This document shows positions 9,189-17,603 of a stretch of 64,000 bases of DNA, one piece after another. The translations under genes were made by a program, and so were the position numbers. The first letter of the stretch is position 1. Each line of letters starts with the position of its first letter. The stretch comes from Blastochloris viridis (GTDB taxonomy: Bacteria; Pseudomonadota; Alphaproteobacteria; Rhizobiales; Xanthobacteraceae). The stretch is taken from the NCBI RefSeq assembly GCF_001402875.1, contig NZ_CP012946.1, forward strand, positions 474,001 to 538,000. The letters are read 5' to 3'. The notes beneath the pieces are model-generated. The model was not told the origin of the DNA. It saw only the letters and a list, made by a program, of their open reading frames with translations, and did not search any database.

Positions 9189-9707
9189 CTATTCCGACGC
9201 CCTGTCGGCCGGCGCGTCGTCGGCGTCGTCGTCGGCGTCGTCCTCGTGCGCGTCGGTGCCGAGGCGGCCGGCGAGGTTCTTCTCGATACGGCGCAGCAGC
9301 TTGCGCAGGCGCTTGCGGTCCTTGCCGTCGAGGCCCTCCAGCATCTCCTGCTCAAGGGTGTGCCAGATGCCGTCGATGGCGCTGGCGCGCGTGCGCCCCG
9401 GCTCGGTGAGATGGACTCGCACCAAGCGGCCGTCGCCGTTGACGGCGCGGCGCTCGACCAGCCCCTGCGCGGTGAGGCGGGCGATGGTCTTGGAGGCGGT
9501 GGGCGGCCGGACCCGGAGCGCGCCGGCGAGGTCGCCCATGGTGCGGCCGTCATGCTCGGCCAAGAGCTTAAGCACGGTTTCCTGGCCGGGAAACAAGCCG
9601 AGCCCGGTCAGCAGCTTGGCCGTGCGCGCCCGTTGCAGCCGGGCGGTGTGGTTCAGCCGGTAGCCGACCGTCTTGACGTGAGCATCCTTGGCGGCGGCAT
9701 TCTTCAT
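9189..9707 (-). CDS. MarR family transcriptional regulator
   Basis: 172 aa winged helix-turn-helix regulator. The recognition region reads TMGDLAGALRVRPPTASKTIARL, followed by the wing (VERRAVNGDGRLVRVHLTEPG) and a dimerisation helix. ATG 9707 (MKNAAAKDAH) is preferred, with AAGG just upstream; GTG/ATG codons further 5' lack a ribosome site. The C-terminal tail is a low-complexity acidic run (DDADDDADDAPADRASE) coded by GTC-rich tandem triplets. It is divergent from the creatininase gene; MarR proteins often act on the adjacent divergent promoter, so that gene is a candidate target. Confidence 0.87.
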   Translation of the reverse strand: MKNAAAKDAHVKTVGYRLNHTARLQRARTAKLLTGLGLFPGQETVLKLLAEHDGRTMGDLAGALRVRPPTASKTIARLTAQGLVERRAVNGDGRLVRVHLTEPGRTRASAIDGIWHTLEQEMLEGLDGKDRKRLRKLLRRIEKNLAGRLGTDAHEDDADDDADDAPADRASE

Positions 9708-9866
9708 AGCCTTCACCCCGCGGACTGTTTGCCGGCAGCGCCTGCGCACCAGAAAGACCGGCAGCGGACACTTTCATCGTATTCTGCACGATTCGGCACG
9801 CCGATAGTTTCCGTCACTTGATGAAAACTGTATGTCGGCGAAGAAAAATCTGTCGGAGGACCTTGG

Positions 9867-10679
9867 ATGCCGCCACGGCGCCGCTGGCTGGAGCTGAGCT
9901 GGACTGACCTTGCGGCCGCTGATGCCGCGCGCTGGATCGCGGTGCTGCCGCTGGCGGCGGTGGAGCAGCACGGGCCGCATCTGCCGCTCGGCACCGACGC
10001 AATCATCGCCGAGTTCTACCTGGCGCGGGTCGAGGCGCTGCTGCCGGACGAGGTGCCCGCCGTGCTATTGCCGATGGCGACGATCGGCGTCTCGCCCGAG
10101 CATCTCGGCTTTCCCGGCACCCTGAGCGTCGATGCCGCCGCCGCGGTGGCGGGGTGGATTGCGGTCGGCGAGGGGCTCCATCGTGCCGGGGTGCGCAAGC
10201 TGGTGATCGTCACCAGCCACGGCGGCAACGTCGCGGCGGCGAGCCTTGCGGCGGTCGAACTGCGGGCGCGGTTCGGCCTTTTCGTGGTGACGTGCTCCTG
10301 GCACAAGCTCGGCTATCCCGACCGGCTGTTCTCAGCCGATGAGGTGCGGTTCGGCATCCATGGCGGCGAGATCGAGACCTCGTTGATGCTGGCGGCGCGG
10401 CCGGAGCTGGTGCGCATGGCGGAGGCCCGCGATTTTCCGTCGGCGGCGCAGGCGATGGAGGCGCGGTTTCGGCGGCTGCGGGCGACCAGCCCGGTCGGCT
10501 TCGGCTGGATGGCGCAGGACCTCAATGCCGAGGGCGTGGTCGGCAACGCCGCCGCGGCGACCGCCGACAAGGGCCGCGCCGCCGCCGAGTTCGGCGCGCG
10601 CGCCTTCATCGAGCTGCTGCGCGACGTCGATGCGTTCGACGTTGCGGCGCTGACGCCGGGGCCGCTGGGCGGGGGATGA
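9867..10679 (+). CDS. Creatininase family amidohydrolase
   Basis: 270 aa. Family metal-site motifs are visible: VEQHGPHLPLGTD (about 33-45), SHGGN (about 117-121) and FGIHGGEIETS (about 163-173). Members hydrolyse or remodel cyclic amides: creatinine, dehydro-riboflavin intermediates (ArfB-type) or peptide-derived cofactors such as mycofactocin (MftE). The true substrate cannot be told. GGAGG sits properly upstream of ATG 9867. The 159-bp gap to the divergent MarR gene holds the shared promoters. Confidence 0.88.
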   Translation: MPPRRRWLELSWTDLAAADAARWIAVLPLAAVEQHGPHLPLGTDAIIAEFYLARVEALLPDEVPAVLLPMATIGVSPEHLGFPGTLSVDAAAAVAGWIAVGEGLHRAGVRKLVIVTSHGGNVAAASLAAVELRARFGLFVVTCSWHKLGYPDRLFSADEVRFGIHGGEIETSLMLAARPELVRMAEARDFPSAAQAMEARFRRLRATSPVGFGWMAQDLNAEGVVGNAAAATADKGRAAAEFGARAFIELLRDVDAFDVAALTPGPLGGG

Positions 10680-10704
10680 TCACGAGTAGCGTCGTTCAAT
10701 CATG

Positions 10705-10833
10705 GGTCCCCTTCCCTTGCGTCGCTGCGCGACGCTCGCCGGGGACGACCCGTTGAGGTTCCGAAGCTTGGTTCTGCAGACGCAACCCGTCGTCCCCGGC
10801 GAGCCGGACAACGTCCTGGGAGGGAAGGGGACC
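10705..10833. repeat. Long intergenic palindrome, family member A
   Basis: Nested inverted repeat. Outer arms GGTCCCCTTCCCT (10705-10717) and AGGGAAGGGGACC (10821-10833) match perfectly over 13 bases; inner arms CTCGCCGGGGACGAC (10735-10749) and GTCGTCCCCGGCGAG (10789-10803) match perfectly over 15. It sits between the convergent creatininase and ATP-grasp genes. The GTCGTCCC core relates it to three other intergenic elements in this window. Confidence 0.85.
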
Positions 10834-10869
10834 AGACTCTGCAATGGCGCAAGCAGCAGACCGCCGCGC

Positions 10870-12345
10870 CTACCCCTCCAGCTTCTTGACGAACCAGCCG
10901 ACCAGGCGCTGCCACACCGCGTCCTTTTCGGCGGCGTCCTCGACGCCGTGCTCGATATTGGGGTTGTCGTTGACCTCGATGACGTAGATGCCGCCATTGG
11001 TCTGCTTGATGTCGACGCCGTAGAGGCCGTTGCCGATCAGCCGGCAGGCGCGCACCGCAAGGTCGATGACGTCGGGCGGCGCGGTGGCGACCGGCAGGGT
11101 GCGGAAGCCGCCTTCCTTGGCGATGCCGTTCGGCTCGTGCTTGAGGATCTGCCAGTGGCCGCGCGCCATCATGTATTGGCAGGCGAACAGCGGCTCGCCG
11201 CCCAGCACGCCGACCCGCCAGTCGTATTCCGTCGGCATGAACTTCTGGGCGATGACGAGGTCGGTGTCCTCGAACATGTGCTCGGTGACGCGCTTCAGCT
11301 CCTCCGGCGTCGCCACCTTCACCACCCCGCGCGAGAACGAGCCGTCCGGGATCTTCACCACCAGCGGCAGGCCGAGCTCGTCGATCGCCTGTTCCAGCTC
11401 GCCGTCCTCGCCCGACAGCAGCAGCGTCGGCGGCATCGCCACGTCGTGCCCGCCGAGCTTCTCCATCAGGTAGACCTTGTTGGTGCAGCGGATCATCGAG
11501 ATCGGGTCGTCGATGACCGGCATGCCCTGCTGCACCGCGAGCCGGGCGAAGCGGTAGGTGTGGTTGTCGATCGAGGTGGTTTCGCGGATGAACAGCGCGT
11601 CGTATTCGGCGAGGTCGGACAATTGGCGGCGGGTGATGGTCTGCACCGACACCGACATCTTCTCCGCCACCCGGGCCAGGTGGCGAATGGAGGCCGTCGA
11701 ACTCGGCGGCAGCTTTTCCTGCGGGTCGTGCAGCACGGCGAGATCGTACTTGGCGACGGCGCGCGCCTTCGGCCGCCGCCAGTCGCGCCTGGTGTGGGCG
11801 TGCAGCGCCTCGGCGAAGAACCGCGCGTCGCCGTTTTCCAGCTTGGTGATGGGGCGGGCGCGCAGGCGCGCGATCGAAATCCAGCTGTTGGCGTCGGTGC
11901 CCGGCTCCAGCGACACCTCGATCGCCGGGCAGCGGAACCAGTCGAACAGCAGCTTGCCGAACGCCTCGAAGCGCTCGTCGGCGACCAGGCCGAAGCACAC
12001 CATCAGCCTCTGGTCGGAGGCAGGCTGCCAGCCGGTCTTGCGGGCACAGCGGTTCAGCTCGTCCTCCAGCTCCGGCAGCGCCTTCTCATACAGCGTCGCC
12101 TCGCGCAGCTCGAGCATGGTTTCGACCGTCGGCATCACGCGGTGGCCGCGCGCCTCCGCCAGCAGCGAGGCGTAATAGCCCTGGCTCTGGTAGTTGTACG
12201 ATCGCGACAGATTGATGAGCTTCGGACGTCCTGAATCGAACAGCCGCGGTCGGGCGAGATACTCGCTCGTGGTAATGACCTTGTGGGGCGTGTCGGCGTT
12301 GCGGAAGTCCTTGGGCTGATCGACGATGATCACCCAACCGGTCAT
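10870..12345 (-). CDS. RimK-like ATP-grasp ligase with N-terminal RLAN-type domain
   Basis: 491 aa. Residues about 1-170 form the N-terminal domain typical of a large RimK-related subgroup (VIIVDQPKDF, NLSRSYNYQSQGYYASLLAEARGHRV). The C-terminal half is an ATP-grasp fold: nucleotide-binding Lys near 290 and 331 (VVKIPDGSFSRGV), and Mg ligands D445, E457 and N459 in GLYGVDIKQ and IEVNDNPNIEHG. RimK relatives attach amino acids to carboxyl groups of proteins, peptides or cofactors; the substrate here is unknown. The start ATG is 2 bases after the stop of the GNAT-C39 gene, so the two are clearly one operon. Confidence 0.88.
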   Translation of the reverse strand: MTGWVIIVDQPKDFRNADTPHKVITTSEYLARPRLFDSGRPKLINLSRSYNYQSQGYYASLLAEARGHRVMPTVETMLELREATLYEKALPELEDELNRCARKTGWQPASDQRLMVCFGLVADERFEAFGKLLFDWFRCPAIEVSLEPGTDANSWISIARLRARPITKLENGDARFFAEALHAHTRRDWRRPKARAVAKYDLAVLHDPQEKLPPSSTASIRHLARVAEKMSVSVQTITRRQLSDLAEYDALFIRETTSIDNHTYRFARLAVQQGMPVIDDPISMIRCTNKVYLMEKLGGHDVAMPPTLLLSGEDGELEQAIDELGLPLVVKIPDGSFSRGVVKVATPEELKRVTEHMFEDTDLVIAQKFMPTEYDWRVGVLGGEPLFACQYMMARGHWQILKHEPNGIAKEGGFRTLPVATAPPDVIDLAVRACRLIGNGLYGVDIKQTNGGIYVIEVNDNPNIEHGVEDAAEKDAVWQRLVGWFVKKLEG

Positions 12346-12347
12346 GG

Positions 12348-13481
12348 TCAGTGTCCCTTTCGGACCAACACCGCGGCGCGAAGATTGTCGCGGCCGAACC
12401 GCGCCATGCGGTGGAATTCGGCGGCGGGAATCGGCAGGTTGGCGGCGGCGAGAATGCTCTCGCGCGACTCCGCTTCAAACCAGGGATCGTGGACGAAGAT
12501 GTGGCGATCGTCGCGGCCGAACGCCAGAACCCAATGCGGTTCCTTGCGGCGGTACATGCGGTAACCGGAAACGAGCACCAGCGCGAGTGCCTCGCCGTTC
12601 AGCACGGCGGCGTAGTCGCTTTCCGTCATTGCGCCGCCGCGGTCGGGAATGCCGAGTTCGTGCGCCTCCTCGCGGAAGCCTTCCTGCACGAGGCGCATGA
12701 CGTCCTTTTTCTCCGGCGAGCGTACGCCATCGAGGAAATAGGGGCCGCAATGGGATACCCGCACCTCCGGCTCAAGGCCGCGATGCTTCAGCGTGACCGC
12801 AAGGCCGTAGGGATCGCAACCGCCGGGGCCGGACGTCATGAAGATCGTCGTCGAATCGCGCCACAGCTTGAGTTCGAGCGCCCGGCTCGGGCGGAGCGAC
12901 CGGTCGTCCCAGGCGAGCGCCATCAGCATGCACGCCGGACCGCATGTGAAGTCGGTGGTTTGGTGAAAGTAAGGCGGCGGCTTGAGCGGCGCCTCGACCT
13001 CCGCGATCAGCCGTTTCTCCAGCCTCAGCGCCGGTTCGTGGTCCTGGTAATAGTCGGCGAGGCGGGCGATCTGGCGATAGCCGGCGGAGCGGTACAGCGC
13101 CTTTGCGGTGGCGTTGTCCTCGCGCACTTCCAGCCGCAGGAACAGGCAGCCGCGCGTTTCGGCGGCGGTCTCGGCGGCATCCAGCAGGCGGCGGCCAAGG
13201 CCGCGGCCGGCCGCCTCGGGCTCAACCGCGATCGAATAGAGCCGGCCGAGCGCGGTGCCGCTGCGGAACAGCACCAGCGCATAGCCGGCGATGCGGCCGC
13301 CGACCTCGGCAACCAGCAATTCGTCGCGATCCTGGCTGAGGAAGTGGCGGAACGAGCGGCGCGACAGCCGGTCGGTCTCGAACACGCGACATTCCAGCGC
13401 AGCGAGGGCGTCGAGGTCGTCCAGCTTGGCGGTGCGGATGCCCGCGGCGGGCGCGGTGGGTGCGCCGTCGGCTGCGGTCAT
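12348..13481 (-). CDS. GNAT N-acetyltransferase fused to C39-like cysteine peptidase
   Basis: 377 aa from ATG 13481 (MTAADGAPTAP); ATGs further upstream lack ribosome sites. Residues about 14-155 are a RimI-like GNAT domain with acetyl-CoA loop EAAGRGLGRRLLDAAE (89-104). Residues about 168-370 are a papain/C39-like peptidase with candidate catalytic C180 (DFTCGPACMLMA), H316 (PHWVLAFGRDD) and D332 (FVHDPW). C39 domains usually cut leader peptides, but no ABC exporter is attached. First gene of a two-gene operon with the ATP-grasp ligase, suggesting a joint peptide ligation, acylation and cleavage function that remains to be shown. Confidence 0.87.
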   Translation of the reverse strand: MTAADGAPTAPAAGIRTAKLDDLDALAALECRVFETDRLSRRSFRHFLSQDRDELLVAEVGGRIAGYALVLFRSGTALGRLYSIAVEPEAAGRGLGRRLLDAAETAAETRGCLFLRLEVREDNATAKALYRSAGYRQIARLADYYQDHEPALRLEKRLIAEVEAPLKPPPYFHQTTDFTCGPACMLMALAWDDRSLRPSRALELKLWRDSTTIFMTSGPGGCDPYGLAVTLKHRGLEPEVRVSHCGPYFLDGVRSPEKKDVMRLVQEGFREEAHELGIPDRGGAMTESDYAAVLNGEALALVLVSGYRMYRRKEPHWVLAFGRDDRHIFVHDPWFEAESRESILAAANLPIPAAEFHRMARFGRDNLRAAVLVRKGH

Positions 13482-13778
13482 CACGGTCTCTATCGGAGAA
13501 GGGTCGCGCGCGGCATCCATCGCGGGCTCGAATGTGCCGGAAACGCCGGGTTGGCAAGTGGGAGGGCGACAATAGCCCCGCCGCCGCACCGGCGCGAGCC
13601 CGTCGTTTCCGGAGTTGACGCTGTCGAAGGGAAACACCAGATACGCGCGACAAGCTCCGGCTTAACCGTATTTTCAACGCTTCGTGATCAATTCGCGGCG
13701 CTCATCTGGCGCGCCGACGCGGCGAAAGCGCAGCCGGCGTGAACCTGAACCGGGGGATTTGCGTCATTCTTAGGATTG

Positions 13779-14336
13779 ATGCACCAAAGGGCGGAAGACA
13801 TGTTGGCGTTGGTTCGAGTTGCGGCGTGCGTGCTGGCGATTGCGGCGTTCTCCGGGCAGGCGACGGCGGCGACCTCGCCGGCCGGCCGCCCGGTCGGCCC
13901 CGGCCCGCAACTGGTTGATTTCGACGACTCCTATGAGCCCGGCACGCTGGTGGTGAAGACCTCCGAGCGCCGGCTCTATCTCGCGCTCGGCAACGGCAAG
14001 GCCTATCGCTACCGCATCGCGGTCGGCGAGCCGATCCGCCAGTGGTCGGGCGAAAGCTGGGTGTCGGCCAAGCGCGTCAACCCCGACTGGCGGCCGACGC
14101 CGCGCATGCGCAACGCCAATCCGTCGCTGCCGAGCTACGTGCGGGGCGGCGCCGGCAATCCTCTCGGCGTCCGCGCGCTTTATCTCGGCTGGAGCGAGTT
14201 CCGCATCCACGGCACCACCAAGCCGTCGTCGATCGGCACCGCGTCCTCCAACGGCTGTTTCCGCATGTACAATGCCGACGTGGTGGACCTCTACGAGCGC
14301 GTCCACGTCGGCGCGCCGGTGGTCGTTCTGCGGTGA
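13779..14336 (+). CDS. L,D-transpeptidase (YkuD/ErfK domain)
   Basis: 185 aa exported enzyme predicted to make 3-3 peptidoglycan cross-links or anchor proteins to peptidoglycan. After a signal peptide (LALVRVAACVLAIAAFSGQA), the YkuD domain shows H144 in FRIHGTTKPSS and the catalytic motif SSNGCFRMYN with C160 and R162. ATG 13779 has AGGA upstream; ATG 13800 (GGAAG upstream) would simply shorten the leader and is about equally likely. Transcribed divergently from the GNAT-C39 gene. Confidence 0.9.
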   Translation: MHQRAEDMLALVRVAACVLAIAAFSGQATAATSPAGRPVGPGPQLVDFDDSYEPGTLVVKTSERRLYLALGNGKAYRYRIAVGEPIRQWSGESWVSAKRVNPDWRPTPRMRNANPSLPSYVRGGAGNPLGVRALYLGWSEFRIHGTTKPSSIGTASSNGCFRMYNADVVDLYERVHVGAPVVVLR

Positions 14337-14437
14337 TGATGCTGCGCTGAGGCCGCTGCGCCGACACCTGCCGGGCGCGGCCACCGTTCCGCCGCAGTCG
14401 TGGCCGAAACGGCTGGCGACTCCGCGAGGGACGGCGC

Positions 14438-15094
14438 ATGTCGACGGCGTTGACGTCATGGAAGGCCGCGCTCGTGGCGGCGGGAGCCGTCATTGCGCTG
14501 CCGGCGACGGCGCTCGCGCATCCTCACGTCTGGGTGATCGCCACCGGCGAACTGGTCTATGCCGCGGGCGCGCTGACCGGCGTTCGCTTCGCCTGGGAAT
14601 TCGACGACATGTTCTCGGCGTTCGCCATCCAGGGGCTCGACGCCAACAATGACGGCGTCTACTCCCGCGAGGAACTCGCCGAACTCGCCACCACCAATAT
14701 CGAGTCGCTGAAGGAATTCGGCTACTTCACCGTTGCCACCGCCGGCTCGCGCAAGATCACCTTCACCGATCCGACCGACTATCATCTGGAGTACCGCGAC
14801 AACGTCCTGGTGCTGCATTTCACCTTGCCGGTGGCAAAGCCCCAGGTGACGAAAAGCCCGCTGCGGCTTGAGGTCTACGATCCCACCGTTCTGGTCGCTT
14901 TTGCCTTTGCCGAGGCTGAGACGCCGGTGGCGCTGGCCGGCGCGCCGGCGGGCTGCGCGGTCGCGGTCGAGCGGCCCAAGCCGCTTCAGCCCGGCCAGCA
15001 GTTCGACATCTCGGAGTCGTTCTTCAACAGCCTCACCTCCGGCAGCGATTTCGGCCTGCAGTTTGCCAATCGCGCGACGGTGACATGCCCGTGA
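14438..15094 (+). CDS. DUF1007 family periplasmic protein
   Basis: 218 aa with an N-terminal signal peptide ending near ALA-HPHVW. The mature protein begins with the His motif HPHVWV characteristic of DUF1007; LDANNDGVYSREE (an EF-hand-like Asp loop) follows. The last 10 bases overlap the NicO-type transporter gene. The pair is a recurrent unit in proteobacteria; the periplasmic partner is thought to bind or deliver a divalent metal, which the N-terminal histidines fit, but no activity is established. Confidence 0.87.
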   Translation: MSTALTSWKAALVAAGAVIALPATALAHPHVWVIATGELVYAAGALTGVRFAWEFDDMFSAFAIQGLDANNDGVYSREELAELATTNIESLKEFGYFTVATAGSRKITFTDPTDYHLEYRDNVLVLHFTLPVAKPQVTKSPLRLEVYDPTVLVAFAFAEAETPVALAGAPAGCAVAVERPKPLQPGQQFDISESFFNSLTSGSDFGLQFANRATVTCP

Positions 15095-16032
15095 GGCGGC
15101 GTTTCCTCCTTGCCGCAGCGATGGCGATCGTGGTGCTGGCGGCGGCGCTGCCGGCCCTGGCGCAGGGCTCGCCGCTCGGGGTCGGGCCGAAGCCGCCGCC
15201 GCCCGATGGCGTCGTCGGCTGGCTGCTTTCGGTCCAAGCCCAGTTCTACCGCGATCTGACCCAGGCGCTGCGGGCGGCGCGCAGCGATGGCTCCGCCGCG
15301 TGGGGGCTGGTCGGCCTCAGCTTCGCCTACGGCGTGTTCCATGCCGCCGGTCCCGGCCACGGCAAGGCGGTGATCTCGGCCTATCTCGTCGCCAACGAGG
15401 CGACGTGGCGGCGCGGCGCGGTACTGTCGTTCGCCTCGGCCATGATGCAGGCGGTGGTGGCGGTGGGCCTGGTGCTGGCATCGGTGGCGGCGCTGCGGCT
15501 GACGGCGACGCAAATGAGCTCGGCCATCCGCGTGGTCGAGACGGCCTCCTACGCCGGAATCGTCGGGCTCGGGCTGTGGCTGGCGTGGAGCAAGGGCCGG
15601 GCATTGGTCGCGACGTGGCGCGGCACCGCCGCCGGCTGCGGCCCCGGCTGCGACCACACCGCCCACCTCGACCCGCGCGAGTTGGCAAAACCGGGTGGCT
15701 TCAAGCGCGCCGCGGCCGCGGTGGTGTCGGTCGGGGCGCGGCCGTGCTCGGGGGCGCTGCTGGTGCTGGTGTTCTCGGCCGCCAACGGCGTGCTGTGGCT
15801 CGGGGTGTCGGCGACCTTCGCCATGGCGCTCGGCACGGCGGTGACGGTGGCGGCCATTGCCGCCCTGGCGGTGTTCGCCAAGGCGGCGGCGGTGAGGTTG
15901 GCGCTGGCCTCCAGCGGCCGCGCCGACCTTGTGCTGCGCGGACTGGAATTTCTCGCGGCGCTGGCGGTGGCGGCGTTCGGCGCAGCCCTGCTGACCGGCT
16001 ACATGGCGTCCGAACGCATGGTGATGTTCTAA
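15085..16032 (+). CDS. NicO/RcnA-family nickel/cobalt transporter
   Basis: 315 aa, signal-like N-terminus then about six membrane helices. The metal-path motif HAAGPGHGKAVISAYL (about 87-102) and the second signature GARPCSGALLVLV are present. The long His-rich loop of RcnA is replaced by a short Cys/His segment (CGPGCDHTAHLD). Members export or import Ni/Co; direction is not readable. Translationally coupled to the DUF1007 gene by a 10-base overlap. Nickel is unlikely to be for the hydrogenase at 62 kb, which is of the [FeFe] type. Confidence 0.87.
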   Translation: MPVRRRFLLAAAMAIVVLAAALPALAQGSPLGVGPKPPPPDGVVGWLLSVQAQFYRDLTQALRAARSDGSAAWGLVGLSFAYGVFHAAGPGHGKAVISAYLVANEATWRRGAVLSFASAMMQAVVAVGLVLASVAALRLTATQMSSAIRVVETASYAGIVGLGLWLAWSKGRALVATWRGTAAGCGPGCDHTAHLDPRELAKPGGFKRAAAAVVSVGARPCSGALLVLVFSAANGVLWLGVSATFAMALGTAVTVAAIAALAVFAKAAAVRLALASSGRADLVLRGLEFLAALAVAAFGAALLTGYMASERMVMF

Positions 16033-16044
16033 ATTTTACACCTT

Positions 16045-16167
16045 CGTCATCCCGGACGGTGCGGGATGCGGAGCATCCGGCGCCGATCCGGGATCGTATG
16101 CGGGATGAGCGCCTTGTCTTGCTGACGGTCCCGGCTCGCGCGGCGCTGCCGCTTGGCCGGGACGACG
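16045..16167. repeat. Intergenic palindrome, family member B
   Basis: Outer arms CGTCATCCCGG (16045-16055) and CCGGGACGACG (16157-16167) pair with one mismatch. An inner hairpin GGATGCGGAGCATCC lies near 16074-16080 and a second one around GTCCCGGC...GGCCGGGAC fills 16128-16163. The stretch GCTGACGGTCCCGGCTCGCG (16121-16140) is identical to 25061-25080. Located between the convergent NicO transporter and korC genes. Confidence 0.85.
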
Positions 16168-16200
16168 GGAAACGGTTGATGGAGGCTGCGCTATTCCGCC

Positions 16201-16755
16201 TTACGCGTCCGCCAGCGCGAGGTGGTCGAGCGCGAAGCCTTCCTTCAGCGCGGCGAGGTTGAGGTCGGCGAATTTCGGCGGCGTCTCCAGCCGCACCGCC
16301 TCTTCCAGCGCGTCCCTGCCGCACACCCCCGACAGCTTCGCCATCGCGCCGAGCGCGATGATGTTGGCGACCTTCGGCGAGCCGATCGCTGCCGCGCGCT
16401 CGCTGAGCGGCAGCACGTGGAGCTTGAACGGCCCAGTGGGCGGCGTCTCGACCAGCCGCTCGTCCACGATCACCAGCGCGCCCGGCTTGATGAAGGGCAG
16501 CGAGCGCTCGATGCCGACCTGCGACAGCGCGGCGATGACGTCGAGCCCGGTGACCAGCGGATAGTCGGACGCATCGCGCGACAAAATGAGGTCGGAATAG
16601 CAGTAGCCGCCGCGCGAGGTCGGCTCATAGCTCTGCGACTGGGCGGCGCGCTTGCCCTCCAGCCCCAGCGCGCGGAACAGGATCTGCATGCCAAGGATGA
16701 GGCCCTGGCCGCCGGCGCCGGCGAGGCGGAGTTCGGTGCGATCCGTCACGGCCAT
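16201..16755 (-). CDS. korC: 2-oxoacid:ferredoxin oxidoreductase, gamma subunit
   Basis: 184 aa. The pyruvate/ketoisovalerate oxidoreductase gamma-domain signature is clear: LAGAGGQGLILGMQILFRA, then QSYEPTSRGGYCYSDLILS. The gamma subunit takes part in CoA binding and subunit contacts. The ATG at 16755 is 2 bases from the korB stop. It is the last gene of the iorA-iorB/korD-korA-korB-korC run and ends 33 bases before a palindromic repeat that may terminate the message. Confidence 0.9.
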   Translation of the reverse strand: MAVTDRTELRLAGAGGQGLILGMQILFRALGLEGKRAAQSQSYEPTSRGGYCYSDLILSRDASDYPLVTGLDVIAALSQVGIERSLPFIKPGALVIVDERLVETPPTGPFKLHVLPLSERAAAIGSPKVANIIALGAMAKLSGVCGRDALEEAVRLETPPKFADLNLAALKEGFALDHLALADA

Positions 16756-16757
16756 GG

Positions 16758-17603
16758 TCAGCGTCCCTTTTCGGCGCGCAGGTCTGCGGCGCGGTCGCGG
16801 TAGGTGCGGCCGTATTCGGGCCGGGCGTGGCGGGCGAGGATGCCGGTCGCCATCGGGTTCGGCCGGAACGGCTGGTCGGGCGCGTTGCCGAGGCCGTCGG
16901 GCACCATGTCGCACTTCTGGCTGAGGATCATCTCCGGCGACTCGCCGAGGTCGTTCTTGCGACCGTAGATCTCGGTGCAGTCGGTCATCACCTCGACGAA
17001 CGAGAAGCCGTCGTGCTCGATCGCCGACTTGATGAGGTTCTTCAGCGCCGGGGCTTGGCGCGTCACCTCGCGGCCGACGAAGCTGGCGCCGGCGGCGTCG
17101 GCCAGCTTGCAGGCATCAAAGGTGGGCTCGGCGTTGCCGGACGGCGTGGTCGAGGTCACCCGCGTCGCGGCGGTGGTCGGCGACACCTGGCCGCCGGTCA
17201 TGCCGTAGATCTCGTTGTTGAGCATCAGGCAGGTGAGGTCGAGGTTGCGGCGGCAGGCGTGGATGAGGTGGTTGCCGCCGATGGCGAGGCAGTCGCCGTC
17301 GCCGGCGATCACCACCACGGTGAGGTCGGGCCGCGCCAGCTTGAGCCCGGTGGCGAACGCCAGCGGCCGGCCGTGGGTGGTGTGGTAGGTGTTGGCGTCG
17401 ATATAGGCGCCGACCCGCCCCGAGCAGCCGATGCCGGAGACGATCGCGAGCCGGTTGCGGTCGATGCCAAGGTCGTGCACCGCCCACAATAGCGAGCGCA
17501 GCGCGATGCCGTGGCCGCAGCCCGGGCACATGAAATGCGGCATCAAATGGAGCCGCAGGTAGTCCTTGACGTCGAAATCGGTAATGCGGGCGATCTCGTT
17601 CAT
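16758..17603 (-). CDS. korB: 2-oxoacid:ferredoxin oxidoreductase, beta subunit (TPP-binding)
   Basis: 281 aa. TPP/Mg site GDGDCLAIGGNH (101-112) with the downstream Asn pair LMLNNEIYG. Cysteines C26 and C29 (MCPGCGHG), C60 (GIGCSGR) and C209 (TDCTEIYGRKN) match the four that hold the [4Fe-4S] cluster of KGOR-type beta subunits. Together with KorA it decarboxylates a 2-oxoacid to acyl-CoA and reduces ferredoxin. The 4-base overlap with korA (ATGA-type) implies translational coupling. The substrate, 2-oxoglutarate or an aryl-oxoacid, is not certain. Confidence 0.92.
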   Translation of the reverse strand: MNEIARITDFDVKDYLRLHLMPHFMCPGCGHGIALRSLLWAVHDLGIDRNRLAIVSGIGCSGRVGAYIDANTYHTTHGRPLAFATGLKLARPDLTVVVIAGDGDCLAIGGNHLIHACRRNLDLTCLMLNNEIYGMTGGQVSPTTAATRVTSTTPSGNAEPTFDACKLADAAGASFVGREVTRQAPALKNLIKSAIEHDGFSFVEVMTDCTEIYGRKNDLGESPEMILSQKCDMVPDGLGNAPDQPFRPNPMATGILARHARPEYGRTYRDRAADLRAEKGR

